Below the pieces are notes generated by a model, which was given only the letters and a program-made list of their open reading frames with translations, searched no databases and was not told the DNA's origin. From Glaciihabitans sp. INWT7 (lineage in GTDB: Bacteria > Actinomycetota > Actinomycetes > Actinomycetales > Microbacteriaceae), in NCBI RefSeq assembly GCF_014217685.1, contig NZ_CP043653.1:2670419-2734418 (forward strand): a DNA stretch of 64,000 nucleotides, read 5' to 3'. Shown in pieces: positions 37,769 through 46,585 of this stretch (position 1 is the first letter of the stretch; each line of letters begins with the position of its first letter). The position numbers were made by a program, and so were the translations under genes.

Positions 37769-38460
37769 GGTGTTCCTTTCGGGGCGGGGCTGGTGGCGCC
37801 CGCCGGCTGGTGGAGCTGTGCCATCTTCTGGATGTTTCGGAGGGCCTGGTGCAGGTGCACCTGCGTCGCGTGGGCAGCGAGTTCGGCATCCCGGGCGGCG
37901 ATCGCCTGCACGATCAGCAGGTGCTCCGCCGCAGCGGCGGAGAGCCGAGCCGGGTCGTCGACGGCAAGACGGCGCACGCGCACGAGATGGGTGCGGAGCG
38001 TGGACAGGGCCGCCGCGAGGTAAGAGTTGTCGACGGAGTCGTCGATGGCTTCATCGAGGCGGGCGACGAGGCCGTAGTAGGCATGACGGGCCGGGTCATC
38101 GTGCTCGAGCAGTTCATTCACCGCGGCGAACTCGATCTCGAGCTGCTGGAATACCGCCGGGTCGCCGCGCCGGGCGGCGAGACGTGCTGCCTGTTCTTCG
38201 AGTGCCTGCCGCACTTCGAAGATCTCCCGGATGCTGGCAAGCGACAGCTCGGTGACGACGAGTCCCCGCCCAGACTGGGGGGACACGAGGCCATCCGCCA
38301 TCAGACGGGCGAGCGCCTCGCGCAGGGGGGTGCGGGAGACCCCGAGCCTTGTGGACTGTTCGACCTCGCCGAGCACGCTTCCCGGGCGCAGCTCCCACTC
38401 CACGATCTCATCACGGAGGGTCTGGTATGCCCGGTCGCTCGCGCGCTGAGTGACTGCCAT
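37765..38460 (-). CDS. GntR/FadR-family regulator of the prp genes
   Basis: 231-residue DNA-binding regulator. N-terminal winged HTH ([20 protein letters not shown], then [15 protein letters not shown]). The C-terminal FCD all-helical domain begins at [18 protein letters not shown] and would bind an acyl or acid effector, often with metal through His residues. The ATG has GGAGGGAAGCA upstream. It is the first gene of the prp operon and divergent from prpE. Two palindromes in the promoter region are candidate sites for it. Confidence 0.9.
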   Translation of the reverse strand: MAVTQRASDRAYQTLRDEIVEWELRPGSVLGEVEQSTRLGVSRTPLREALARLMADGLVSPQSGRGLVVTELSLASIREIFEVRQALEEQAARLAARRGDPAVFQQLEIEFAAVNELLEHDDPARHAYYGLVARLDEAIDDSVDNSYLAAALSTLRTHLVRVRRLAVDDPARLSAAAAEHLLIVQAIAARDAELAAHATQVHLHQALRNIQKMAQLHQPAGATSPAPKGTP

Positions 38461-38492
38461 TGCTTCCCTCCGTTGCGATTGCAATTTGGTTC

Positions 38493-38502
38493 TGTGTACA
38501 CA
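38493..38502. promoter_or_regulatory. Operator palindrome near gntR-prpDBC start
   Basis: TGTGTACACA within TTCTGTGTACACA, 33 bp upstream of the regulator gene. It shares TTCTGTRTACA with the second site and resembles GntR/FadR half-site spacing. Confidence 0.6.
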
Positions 38503-38554
38503 TTATGGCCCACTTCGACCGCGTTTACCCATCCTGTGTCATACTTCATCCACA

Positions 38555-38568
38555 TTCTGTATACAGAA
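38555..38568. promoter_or_regulatory. Operator palindrome near prpE start
   Basis: Perfect 14-bp palindrome TTCTGTATACAGAA, 32 bp before the prpE start codon, positioned like a repressor site in the prpE promoter. Matches the TNGTATACNA-like core of FadR-type operators. Confidence 0.7.
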
Positions 38569-38600
38569 CCGGTAGGGCAACTTCGATGGAGAGGTATTCC

Positions 38601-40523
38601 GTGAGTGCACCACACGAGCAAACTGTGAACTCCGGCGGTTACCGGCAGGCCTTCGACCAGAGCGTCGACGACCGCGAGGGCTTCTGGCTCGACGCGGCGA
38701 AGCTGGTGGACTGGACGGTCGCGCCCACCACCGCCCTCGACAGCAGCACTGCGCCGCTCTACCGGTGGTTCGCGGGCGCGGAACTCAACACCTGTTTCAA
38801 CGCACTCGACCGCCACGTGCTCGCGGGGCGCGGGGAGAACATCGCCCTGATCTACGACTCCCCCGTGGTCGGCAAGAAGAAGAGCTACACCTACGCGACC
38901 CTGCTCGACAAGGTGTCGAGGTTCGCGGGCGTGCTCGCCGATGCCGGGGTGGCCAAAGGCGACCGGGTGATCATCTACATGCCGATGATGCCGCAGGCCC
39001 TCGTCGCCATGTTGGCTTGCGCTCGACTCGGGGCGGTGCATTCCGTGGTGTTCGGCGGCTTCGCGGCCAAAGAGCTCGCCGCCCGCATCGATGACGCCGA
39101 ACCGATCGTGATCGTGACGGCAACCGGTGGAATCGAGCCGAATCGCGTGGTCGAGTACCTTCCCACCATTGCGGCCGCGCTGGAGCTGAGCACCCACACC
39201 GTCGGAACCGTGATCGTGAAGGACCGCCCATAGGTGCCAGGGTGGGCCTCCGATCACGCCACTGAGGGCACGGCCTGGTGGGACTGGGACGAGCACTCGA
39301 TGACGGCGACGCCGCGCGCTGCCGTTGCGGTGGCCGCGACCGATCCGCTCTACATCCTCTACACCTCCGGCACGACGGGTACCCCCAAGGGCGTCGTGCG
39401 CGACAACGGCGGGCACGCAGTGGCCATGGCCTGGTCGATGAAGAACATCTACGACATCGGGCCGGGGGATGTGATGTGGACGGCGAGCGACGTCGGCTGG
39501 GTCGTCGGCCACTCCTATATCGTCTACGGTCCCCTCATCGCCGGGGCGACGACGGTGCTCTACGAGGGAAAGCCGGTGGGAACCCCGGATGCCGGCGCGT
39601 TCTGGCGCGTGGTCTCGGACTATCGCGTGAAGACCCTCTTCACCGCCCCCACCGCGCTGCGCGCCATCCGAAAGGCCGATCCGCACGCCGAACTCTCCCG
39701 CCAGTACGACCTCGGGAGCCTCGACGCCCTCTTCCTCGCCGGCGAGCGCCTCGATCCCGACACCTGGACCTGGGCGACCGCGCTGCTCGAGAAACCGGTG
39801 ATCGACCACTGGTGGCAGACCGAGACGGGTTGGGCGATCTGCGCGAGTCCGCGCGGCCTCGAGGAGCTTCCGTTGCGTGCCGGATCGCCATCCTTCCCCG
39901 TGCCCGGGTACAACGTGAGCATCGTGGATGAGCACGGCCAACCGGTGCCGCACCTCGACGAGGGGAACATCGTCATCACCCTGCCGCTGCCCCCCGGCAC
40001 CCTCGCGACGCTGTGGAACGGCGACGAGCGCTATGTGCACCAATACCTCTCGGTGTTCCCCGGCCACTACCTCACTGGTGACTCCGGCTACTTCGACCGC
40101 GAGGGCTACCTCTATGTGATGGGTCGCACCGACGACATCATCAATGTGGCGGGCCACCGACTCTCGACGGGCTCGATGGAACAGGTGCTCGCGCAGCATC
40201 CGGCCGTCGCCGAATGCGCGGTGATCGGGGTGCACGACGAGATCAAGGGCCAGAAACCGATGGGCTACGTGGTGCTGAAGAGTGGTGCGGAGATCACCGA
40301 CGATGCCCTGGCCGCCGACCTGGTCTCGATGGTGCGGGAGCAGATCGGAGCCGTCGCTGCATTCCGCGACGTTGTGGTGGTCTCCGGACTTCCGAAGACC
40401 CGGTCGGGCAAGATCCTGCGCAAGACCATGCGTCAGATCGTGAACGGGGAGGACTACGTCGTGCCTCCGACGATCGAAGACACGCAATCGATCGCGGTCA
40501 TCACCGCGACGGTCAGTCGCTGA
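38601..40523 (+). pseudogene. prpE: Propionyl-CoA synthetase, interrupted by in-frame TAG
   Basis: Acyl-CoA synthetase of the acetyl/propionyl-CoA type. The GTG at 38601 has GGAGAGG six bases upstream. The frame continues without shift through TAG at 39231-39233 to TGA at 40523; total 640 sense codons plus the amber, the usual PrpE length. The first 210 residues hold the N-terminal ACAS domain (YMPMMPQALVAMLACARLGA). The rest carries the phosphate loop YTSGTTGTPKGVV, WWQTETGW and TRSGKILRKTM with the acylated Lys. GTG directly follows the TAG, and AAGGA lies 10 bases before that GTG, so a restart is conceivable. Single-base change (for example from CAG or GAG), sequencing error or readthrough are all possible. 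Confidence 0.85.
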
Positions 40524-40989
40524 GACCGGCGCGCTGCCGCAACAGCGGTGTAGTGCGGTAGGACACCATCTCCCGCATCGACAGCGAGACCTCGGTGCGC
40601 TCGATTCCCGGTGACGCCAGGATGACCCCGGCGATGCGGTAGAGATCGTCGGTGTCCTGAGCAACAACACGGATCAGGATGTCGGCGTCCCCGGCGATGC
40701 CGTGCACCTCCACCACCTCGGGGATGTCGGTGAGCGCGGACTCGATCTCCTGCAGGCGGTGCTGGTCGACCCGGGCCGCGACGAAGGCGGTGAGCGGATA
40801 GCCCAGGGCCCGGTGCTGCACGCGCTGATCCATGCTGCCGAGCAGTTGCCCGGCCTCGAGCCGGGCGAGCCGGGACTGCACGGTGTTGCGGGAGAGACCG
40901 AGGCGCTGGGCGAGCTCGACGCCCGAGAGCCGCGCATCGTCGCTGAGGGCGAGGAGGATGCGGGCGTCGGTGCCGTCGAGGTCTTGCAT
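40513..40989 (-). CDS. Lrp/AsnC-family regulator
   Basis: 158 residues. HTH at the N-terminus (LDGTDARILLALSDDARLSG, then LAQRLGLSRNTVQSRLARLE), followed by a RAM ligand-binding domain (VHGIAGDADILIRVVAQDTDDL). ATG 40987-40989 is chosen; an upstream frame is not supported. The 3' end overlaps prpE by 11 bp tail-to-tail. Divergent from the branched-chain dehydrogenase operon, so most likely its regulator, probably sensing a branched-chain amino acid. Confidence 0.9.
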   Translation of the reverse strand: MQDLDGTDARILLALSDDARLSGVELAQRLGLSRNTVQSRLARLEAGQLLGSMDQRVQHRALGYPLTAFVAARVDQHRLQEIESALTDIPEVVEVHGIAGDADILIRVVAQDTDDLYRIAGVILASPGIERTEVSLSMREMVSYRTTPLLRQRAGLSD

Positions 40990-41023
40990 GTATCGCAGTC
41001 TGGCACGGTTGGACGCACGATGG

Positions 41024-41040
41024 TTGTGCATTCTGCTCAA
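41024..41040. promoter_or_regulatory. Candidate Lrp/AsnC operator
   Basis: TTGTGCATTCTGCTCAA is a near-perfect inverted repeat (one mismatch; consensus TTGWGCA-N3-TGCWCAA) between the regulator gene and bkdA. GGTTGTGCA is repeated 32 bp further on (41054-41062), about three helical turns, as expected for Lrp oligomers. Confidence 0.55.
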
Positions 41041-41156
41041 CACTCGAGAGATGGGTTGTGCAGTATCGCTGCAGGGCGCACTATTCAGGGACAACTGGCC
41101 ACAAGCCGGGCAGGCGCAGAAGCCCGCATCCATACACGTCAACGAGGACGGTAGCC

Positions 41157-42272
41157 ATGAGCATCGCATCGATCGAGACCACCGAGCACTCCGAAGCGGT
41201 GGCACTCCTGCCGACCGCGGGCGGTGACCTCATCTCCCATCCCGTCTTCTCGAGTCAGGTCAGCGACATCGGTGACGCCGAACTGGTGGAGTTGTACACC
41301 GATCTCGTTGTCGTGCGCCGCATCGACGCCGAGGCCACCGCACTGCAGCGCCAGGGCGAGCTCGGCCTCTGGGCGCCGATGCTCGGCCAGGAGGCCGCGC
41401 AGGTCGGATCCGCCCACGCCCTGCGCTCGAAGGACTTCGTCTTCGCCAGCTACCGTGAGCACGCCGTCGCCTATCTCCGCGGAGTGGATCCCACCATGAT
41501 CCTGCGCTTCTGGCGCGGATCGACCCACTCGGGCTGGAACCCCTACGAGGTCAACATGACCACCCCGGCGATCGTCGTCGGTTCGCAGATGCTTCAGGCG
41601 GTCGGCTACGGGATGGGCATCCGCCGCGACCGCTCCGACGACATCGCGATCACCTATTTCGGAGATGGCGCGACCAGCCAGGGCGACTTCTCGGAGGCCC
41701 TCGGGTTCGCCGCGAGCTTCAACGCCCCGGTCGTCTTCTTCTGCCAGAACAACCAGTACGCCATCTCGGCCCCGGTCGGCGTGCAGACCACGGTGCCGAT
41801 CGTGCGGCGTGCGGCCGGTTTCGGAATCGAGGGCGTGCAGGTCGACGGCAACGACGTGCTGGCGGTACTCGCCGTCACCCGCTACGCCGCCGAGCGTGCG
41901 CGCAACGGCGACGGACCCACCCTCATCGAAGCGGTGACCTACCGCATGGGGCCGCACACCACATCCGACGACCCGACCCGCTATCGCGATGCCGACGAGC
42001 TCGCCCGGTGGAAGGAGCGCGACCCGATCGATCGGCTGCGGCGAACCCTCGAGCATCGTGGGCTCGCTACCCCGGAGATGCTCGCCGCGGCGGAAGCGAA
42101 GGCCGCCGAGTTCGCGGCCTCCGTGCGCGCCGGATGCCTCGGAACCGTCGAACCGGCACCGGAATCCATCTTCGAGAACGTCTACTCCGAACCGCACTCG
42201 CTGCTCGAGGAGGAGCGGGTCGAGTTCCTCGCCTATCACGGCATCCCCGACACGAAGGCGGCCGAGAAGTGA
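41157..42272 (+). CDS. bkdA1: Branched-chain 2-oxoacid dehydrogenase E1 alpha
   Basis: Thiamine-diphosphate subunit that decarboxylates the 2-oxoacids of Val, Leu and Ile. The TPP/Mg motif is YFGDGATSQGDFSEALGFAA ending at FCQNNQYAIS. HSGWNPYEVN and YRMGPHTTSDD (phospho-loop region) are as in BCKDH rather than pyruvate dehydrogenase. 371 residues, with ATG at 41157. The gene overlaps E1 beta by 4 nt (GTGA). Confidence 0.92.
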   Translation: MSIASIETTEHSEAVALLPTAGGDLISHPVFSSQVSDIGDAELVELYTDLVVVRRIDAEATALQRQGELGLWAPMLGQEAAQVGSAHALRSKDFVFASYREHAVAYLRGVDPTMILRFWRGSTHSGWNPYEVNMTTPAIVVGSQMLQAVGYGMGIRRDRSDDIAITYFGDGATSQGDFSEALGFAASFNAPVVFFCQNNQYAISAPVGVQTTVPIVRRAAGFGIEGVQVDGNDVLAVLAVTRYAAERARNGDGPTLIEAVTYRMGPHTTSDDPTRYRDADELARWKERDPIDRLRRTLEHRGLATPEMLAAAEAKAAEFAASVRAGCLGTVEPAPESIFENVYSEPHSLLEEERVEFLAYHGIPDTKAAEK

Positions 42273-43249
42273 CGACCCTCTCCCTCGCCAAGGCGATCAA
42301 CGCGGGGCTGCGGCGCTCGCTCGACTCGGACGACCGCGTGATGCTGATGGGCGAAGACGTCGGGGCGCTCGGCGGCGTCTTTCGGGTGACCGACCAGCTC
42401 CAGGCCGAATTCGGCCGGGAGCGGGTATTCGATACCCCGCTCGCGGAATCCGGCATCATCGGCACCGCCATCGGACTCGCGATGCGGGGCTATCGGCCCG
42501 TCTGCGAGATCCAGTTCGACGGCTTCATCTACCCGGCTTTCGACCAGATCGTGTCTCAGCTTGCGAAGATCCACAAGCGCACCGACGGGGCCGTCACCGT
42601 GCCGCTGACCATCCGGGTGCCCTACGGCGGGGGGATCGGGGCGGTCGAGCACCACTCCGAGTCGCCCGAGGCCTACTTCGCACACACCGCCGGCCTCCGC
42701 GTCGTCTCGTGCTCGTCGGCGGATGACGCCTACGGCATGATCCAGCAGGCCATCGCCTCCGACGACCCTGTGCTGTTCTTCGAACCTAAGCGCCGCTACT
42801 GGGACAAGCAGGACGTCGACCTCGAGGGCACCCCGACTCTCGGGCTCTTCGACGCCCGGGTGCTCGCAGAGGGGACGGATCTCACGGTCGTCGCCTACGG
42901 ACCGATGGTGGCCACCGCCCTCGCCGCCGCCCGCGAGGCGGCCACCGAGGGCACCTCGGTGGAGGTCATCGACCTGCGTTCGCTCTCCCCCATCGACTTC
43001 GTCACCGTCGAGCGCTCGGTCGCGAAGACCGGTCGGCTCGTCGTGGTTCACGAGGCTCCCGCGTTCCTCGGGCTCGGGGCCGAGATCGCCGCCCACATCT
43101 CCGAGCGCTGCTTCTGGATGCTCGAATCCCCCGTGATCCGGGTGGGCGGGTATTCCACCCCTTACCCGCCGTCCAAGGTGGAGCAGTACTACCTGCCGGA
43201 CATCGACCGGGTTCTCGACGCCATCGACCGAAGCCTGGCGGTGCAGTGA
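42269..43249 (+). CDS. bkdA2: Branched-chain 2-oxoacid dehydrogenase E1 beta
   Basis: 326 residues. MGEDVGALGGVFRVTDQL and FDTPLAESGIIGTAIGLA are the transketolase-like beta subunit motifs; GGGIGAVEHHSESPEAYF carries the substrate-channel His pair. GTG 42269-42271 overlaps the E1 alpha TGA. The stop overlaps the bkdB ATG (TGATG). Confidence 0.94.
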   Translation: MTTLSLAKAINAGLRRSLDSDDRVMLMGEDVGALGGVFRVTDQLQAEFGRERVFDTPLAESGIIGTAIGLAMRGYRPVCEIQFDGFIYPAFDQIVSQLAKIHKRTDGAVTVPLTIRVPYGGGIGAVEHHSESPEAYFAHTAGLRVVSCSSADDAYGMIQQAIASDDPVLFFEPKRRYWDKQDVDLEGTPTLGLFDARVLAEGTDLTVVAYGPMVATALAAAREAATEGTSVEVIDLRSLSPIDFVTVERSVAKTGRLVVVHEAPAFLGLGAEIAAHISERCFWMLESPVIRVGGYSTPYPPSKVEQYYLPDIDRVLDAIDRSLAVQ

Positions 43250-44544
43250 TGGCCACCGACTTCCTGCTCCCCGACCTCGGGGAAGGCCTCACCGATGCGG
43301 AGATCGTGCGCTGGCTCGTGAAGGCCGGTGACGAGGTGGCGCTCAACCAGATCATCTGCGAGGTGGAGACCGCCAAGGCCCTGGTCGAGCTGCCCTCACC
43401 GATTGTCGGTGTCGTCTCCTCCCTGCGCGTCTCCGAGGGCGAGACGGTGATGGTGGGGGCGCCGATCATCAGCTTCGGCGCCGATGATCTCGCGCGGGAG
43501 GAGCCGGACGAAGACGGCCGGTCGAACATGCTCGTCGGCTACGGCCCGAGCGAGACCGACCAGAGGTCGGGCCATCGCCGTCGCCGGGGTGCCCCGGCTG
43601 TGGCTGCTGACTCCGCCGCCGCTCCCGCGACTCTCGCCCCTCCCGCCCCTGCTGCGCCGTCGCGCGTGCTCGCCAAGCCGCCGGTGCGGGATCTCGCCCG
43701 GCGTCTCGGGCTCGACCTCACGACCGTCATCGGCACGGGATCGAATGGTGCGGTCATCCGCTCGGATGTCGAGGCCGCCAGTGGCGCTCCGGCGACCGGC
43801 GGCACCGGCTCCGTCGGCACCGCCTCCGCGGCTGGTGACCGGCCGGAGGAGATCCGCGTACCCATCAGCGGCGTGCGCAAACGCACGGCGGCGGCCATGG
43901 TCTCGAGCGCGTTCACCGCGCCCCATGTGACGGAGTTCCTCACCGTGGATGTCACTCCCACCGTCGAGCTGGTGGAGCACCTGCGAGCGCACCCGGCATT
44001 CGAGGGAGCGCGGGTCACCCCGCTGCTGCTCGTCGCGAAGGCGCTGGCGACGGTGACTCTGCGGCACCCGGAACTCAACTCCCGCTGGGACGAGGCGAGC
44101 CAGGAGATCGTGACCCCCCGGGCGGTCAATCTCGGCATCGCGGTGGCCACACCCCGCGGCCTCATGGTGCCGAACGTCCCAGATGTCAACTCACTGACAC
44201 TCCGCGAGCTCGCCGATGCGCTCTCCGGTCTGGCGACTCGCGCGCGCGGCGGCAAGACCGGCGTCTCCGAACTATCCGGCGGCACGATCAGCATCACCAA
44301 CATCGGCAGTTTCGGCATCGACAGCGGCACCCCGATCATCAACCCGGGAGAGGCGGCCATCCTCTGCACCGGGGCGATTCGGCGCCAGCCGTGGGAGTTC
44401 CGCGGGGAGATCGCCCTGCGGTCGGTGATGACCCTGAGCGTCTCCTTCGATCACCGTCTCGTGGACGGCGCCGAAGGTTCGGCCTTCCTCGCAGACATCG
44501 GCCGTATCCTGGCCGATCCGCTCGAACTCATCGCCCTCGGATAG
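43249..44544 (+). CDS. bkdB: Dihydrolipoamide acyltransferase (E2)
   Basis: 431 residues. Residues 1-75 are one lipoyl domain with the modified Lys in [10 protein letters not shown]. An Ala/Pro-rich linker follows, then a peripheral-subunit-binding domain ([20 protein letters not shown]) and the catalytic domain with the active-site His in [15 protein letters not shown] 43249 is used. The cluster has no E3 gene, so lipoamide dehydrogenase must come from elsewhere. Confidence 0.94.
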   Translation: MATDFLLPDLGEGLTDAEIVRWLVKAGDEVALNQIICEVETAKALVELPSPIVGVVSSLRVSEGETVMVGAPIISFGADDLAREEPDEDGRSNMLVGYGPSETDQRSGHRRRRGAPAVAADSAAAPATLAPPAPAAPSRVLAKPPVRDLARRLGLDLTTVIGTGSNGAVIRSDVEAASGAPATGGTGSVGTASAAGDRPEEIRVPISGVRKRTAAAMVSSAFTAPHVTEFLTVDVTPTVELVEHLRAHPAFEGARVTPLLLVAKALATVTLRHPELNSRWDEASQEIVTPRAVNLGIAVATPRGLMVPNVPDVNSLTLRELADALSGLATRARGGKTGVSELSGGTISITNIGSFGIDSGTPIINPGEAAILCTGAIRRQPWEFRGEIALRSVMTLSVSFDHRLVDGAEGSAFLADIGRILADPLELIALG

Positions 44545-44551
44545 GAGCAGC

Positions 44552-45295
44552 ATGAACATCACCGACACCGTGGCCATCGTCACGGGAGGGGCCTCGGGCC
44601 TCGGGCTCGCGACCGCCCGCGAGCTCGCCTCGGCCGGCGCCCGCGTGGTGATCCTCGATCTGACCGCCCCTGCCGAGGCGCTCGAGAGCACCACCTTCGT
44701 CGCCGCCGATGTGACGAGCGAAACGGAGGTCGCGGCCGCGGTGACGACGGCGACAGGGCTCGGCACCCTTCGCCTCCTGGTCAACTGCGCCGGCATAGCG
44801 CCCGCGAACCGTGTCGTCGGGCGGGAGGGCCCCCTCCCCCTCGACGTGTTCGAGCGCGCCATCCGGATCAATCTGATCGGGACCTTCAACGTGCTGCGCC
44901 TCGCCGCCGCCACCATGCAGCGGAACGAACCGATCGACGGCGAGCGCGGGGTGATCATCAACACGGCCTCGGTGGCGGCGTTCGACGGGCAGATCGGCCA
45001 GGCCGCATACTCGGCCTCCAAGGGTGCGGTCGCCGCGATGACCCTGCCGATCGCGCGCGAATTCGCCGGGCACCTCATCCGCGTCATGACCATCGCACCC
45101 GGGGTGTTCGAGACCCCGATGATGGCGGCCATGAGCGAAGAGACGAAGCTATCGCTCGGCAGCCAGGTGCCACATCCCGCCCGTCTCGGACGGCCGGACG
45201 AATATGCCGCACTCGTGAGGCACATCGTGGAGAACCCCTACCTGAACGGCGAGACGATCCGCCTCGACGGTGCGATCCGGATGACGCCGCGATGA
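44552..45295 (+). CDS. SDR dehydrogenase, probably 3-hydroxyacyl-CoA type
   Basis: 247 residues. Rossmann motif [20 protein letters not shown] and the catalytic Ser and YSASK ([15 protein letters not shown], then [10 protein letters not shown]). Closest in layout to type II 3-hydroxyacyl-CoA / 2-methyl-3-hydroxybutyryl-CoA dehydrogenases (HSD10-like), which act in isoleucine breakdown. It lies 8 bp after bkdB and overlaps the acyl-CoA dehydrogenase by 4 nt. Confidence 0.85.
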   Translation: MNITDTVAIVTGGASGLGLATARELASAGARVVILDLTAPAEALESTTFVAADVTSETEVAAAVTTATGLGTLRLLVNCAGIAPANRVVGREGPLPLDVFERAIRINLIGTFNVLRLAAATMQRNEPIDGERGVIINTASVAAFDGQIGQAAYSASKGAVAAMTLPIAREFAGHLIRVMTIAPGVFETPMMAAMSEETKLSLGSQVPHPARLGRPDEYAALVRHIVENPYLNGETIRLDGAIRMTPR

Positions 45296-46488
45296 GCATG
45301 CCGACCGTCACCGCCGAGACGGACGCCCACCGGCCCCGACCCTCCGACGACTTCCTCGACTACCGCGGCCTGCTCACGCCGGTGGAGCAACTCCGCCTCG
45401 TCGACGCCACCGCGATCTTCGATCGCGAGGTGCGTCCGGTCATCGGATCCCACTGGGATGCCTCGACGTTCCCCGTCGAGCTGCTGCCGACCCTCGCCGG
45501 TCTCGACCTCATCGGCATCCCCGACGCGGGAGGCAGCCATCTGCTGCGGGGGTTCCTCCATCTCGAACTGTCGCGGGTCGACATGTCGATCTCCACCTTC
45601 CTCGGAGTGCACTCCGAACTCGTCAGCGCGGCGATCGCCCGGCTCGGCTCCGACGAGCAGCGCGAACGGCTGCTTCCCGGCCTTCATGACCTGTCGCGCA
45701 TCGGCGCCTTCGCGCTGACCGAGCCCGATCACGGGTCGGACATCTCGCGCTCGATGAGCACGACGGCCACCCGGCACGGCGACATCTGGAGCATCACCGG
45801 CGCGAAACGCTGGATCGGCAACGGCACGATGGCCGACCACATCATCCTCTGGGCGCGCGATACGGCCGACGGCGAGATCAAGGCCTTCATCGTCGACCGC
45901 GGCACCCCCGGCCTGCGCACGGAGAAGATCGAGAACAAGATCTCCCTGCGCATCGTGCAGAATGCCGACATCCTGCTCGATGACGTGCGCGTGGACGAGT
46001 CGTGCCGGCTGCCCGGTGCGAGTTCTTTCCGCGACGCGAGTGCACTGCTCACCGACTCTCGGGTCTGGGTGGCCTGGCAGACCGTCGGGCTGCAGTTCGC
46101 CGCCTACGACCACGCGCTGGCCTACGCACTCGAGCGCCGGCAGTTCGGTAAGCCGATTGCGTCGTTCCAGTTGGTGCAGGAGAAACTCGTGCGAATCCTC
46201 GAGAACGCCACGGCGTCGCTCGGCACGATGGTGCGCATCGCCCAGCTCCAACAGCAGGGCACCCTGCGCTCCGAGCACGCGGCGATGGCCAAGGCCTCCG
46301 GCAGCGCCCGCATGCGCGAATCGGTGGCGATGGCGCGCGGCATTCTCGGGGGCAACGGCATCTCGACCGACTTCGGCATGGCGCGCGTCTTCGCGGATGC
46401 CGAAGCGGTCTACAGCTACGAGGGGAGCTACGAGATCAACACCCTGTTGGTCGGGCGGGCGATCACGGGGATCTCCGCCTTCGAATAG
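45292..46488 (+). CDS. Acyl-CoA dehydrogenase
   Basis: 398 residues, FAD flavoprotein. [11 protein letters not shown] and [14 protein letters not shown] are the flavin-binding signatures, and [16 protein letters not shown] near the end has the catalytic-Glu region. The pattern resembles glutaryl-CoA/short-chain dehydrogenases. With bkd and the SDR upstream it most likely oxidises a branched acyl-CoA. The ATG overlaps the SDR stop (ATGA). Electrons would go to ETF, not seen here. Confidence 0.88.
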   Translation: MSMPTVTAETDAHRPRPSDDFLDYRGLLTPVEQLRLVDATAIFDREVRPVIGSHWDASTFPVELLPTLAGLDLIGIPDAGGSHLLRGFLHLELSRVDMSISTFLGVHSELVSAAIARLGSDEQRERLLPGLHDLSRIGAFALTEPDHGSDISRSMSTTATRHGDIWSITGAKRWIGNGTMADHIILWARDTADGEIKAFIVDRGTPGLRTEKIENKISLRIVQNADILLDDVRVDESCRLPGASSFRDASALLTDSRVWVAWQTVGLQFAAYDHALAYALERRQFGKPIASFQLVQEKLVRILENATASLGTMVRIAQLQQQGTLRSEHAAMAKASGSARMRESVAMARGILGGNGISTDFGMARVFADAEAVYSYEGSYEINTLLVGRAITGISAFE

Positions 46489-46570
46489 TCCTGCCCTCGA
46501 CGAGCGCGAGGCTGGCTCGAGCGCCTCTCGCACCTCGCCCGCCGGGAGGAGACGGTGAAGGCGCAGTCGG

Positions 46571-46576
46571 TAGAAT
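46571..46576 (+). promoter_or_regulatory. -10 box of hrpA
   Basis: TAGAAT, nine bases before the hrpA ATG; no Shine-Dalgarno sequence in the nine bases. Confidence 0.5.
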
Positions 46577-46585
46577 TGGACACCC

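Noticed and set aside
38301-40670. 789-codon open frame on the minus strand opposite prpE
   Set aside because: It is antisense to a clear acyl-CoA synthetase, has no family motif and no RBS; long antisense frames are common in GC-rich DNA.
46489-46585. Intrinsic terminator between the acyl-CoA dehydrogenase gene and hrpA
   Set aside because: GC-rich partial inverted repeats are present but no clean stem could be assigned.
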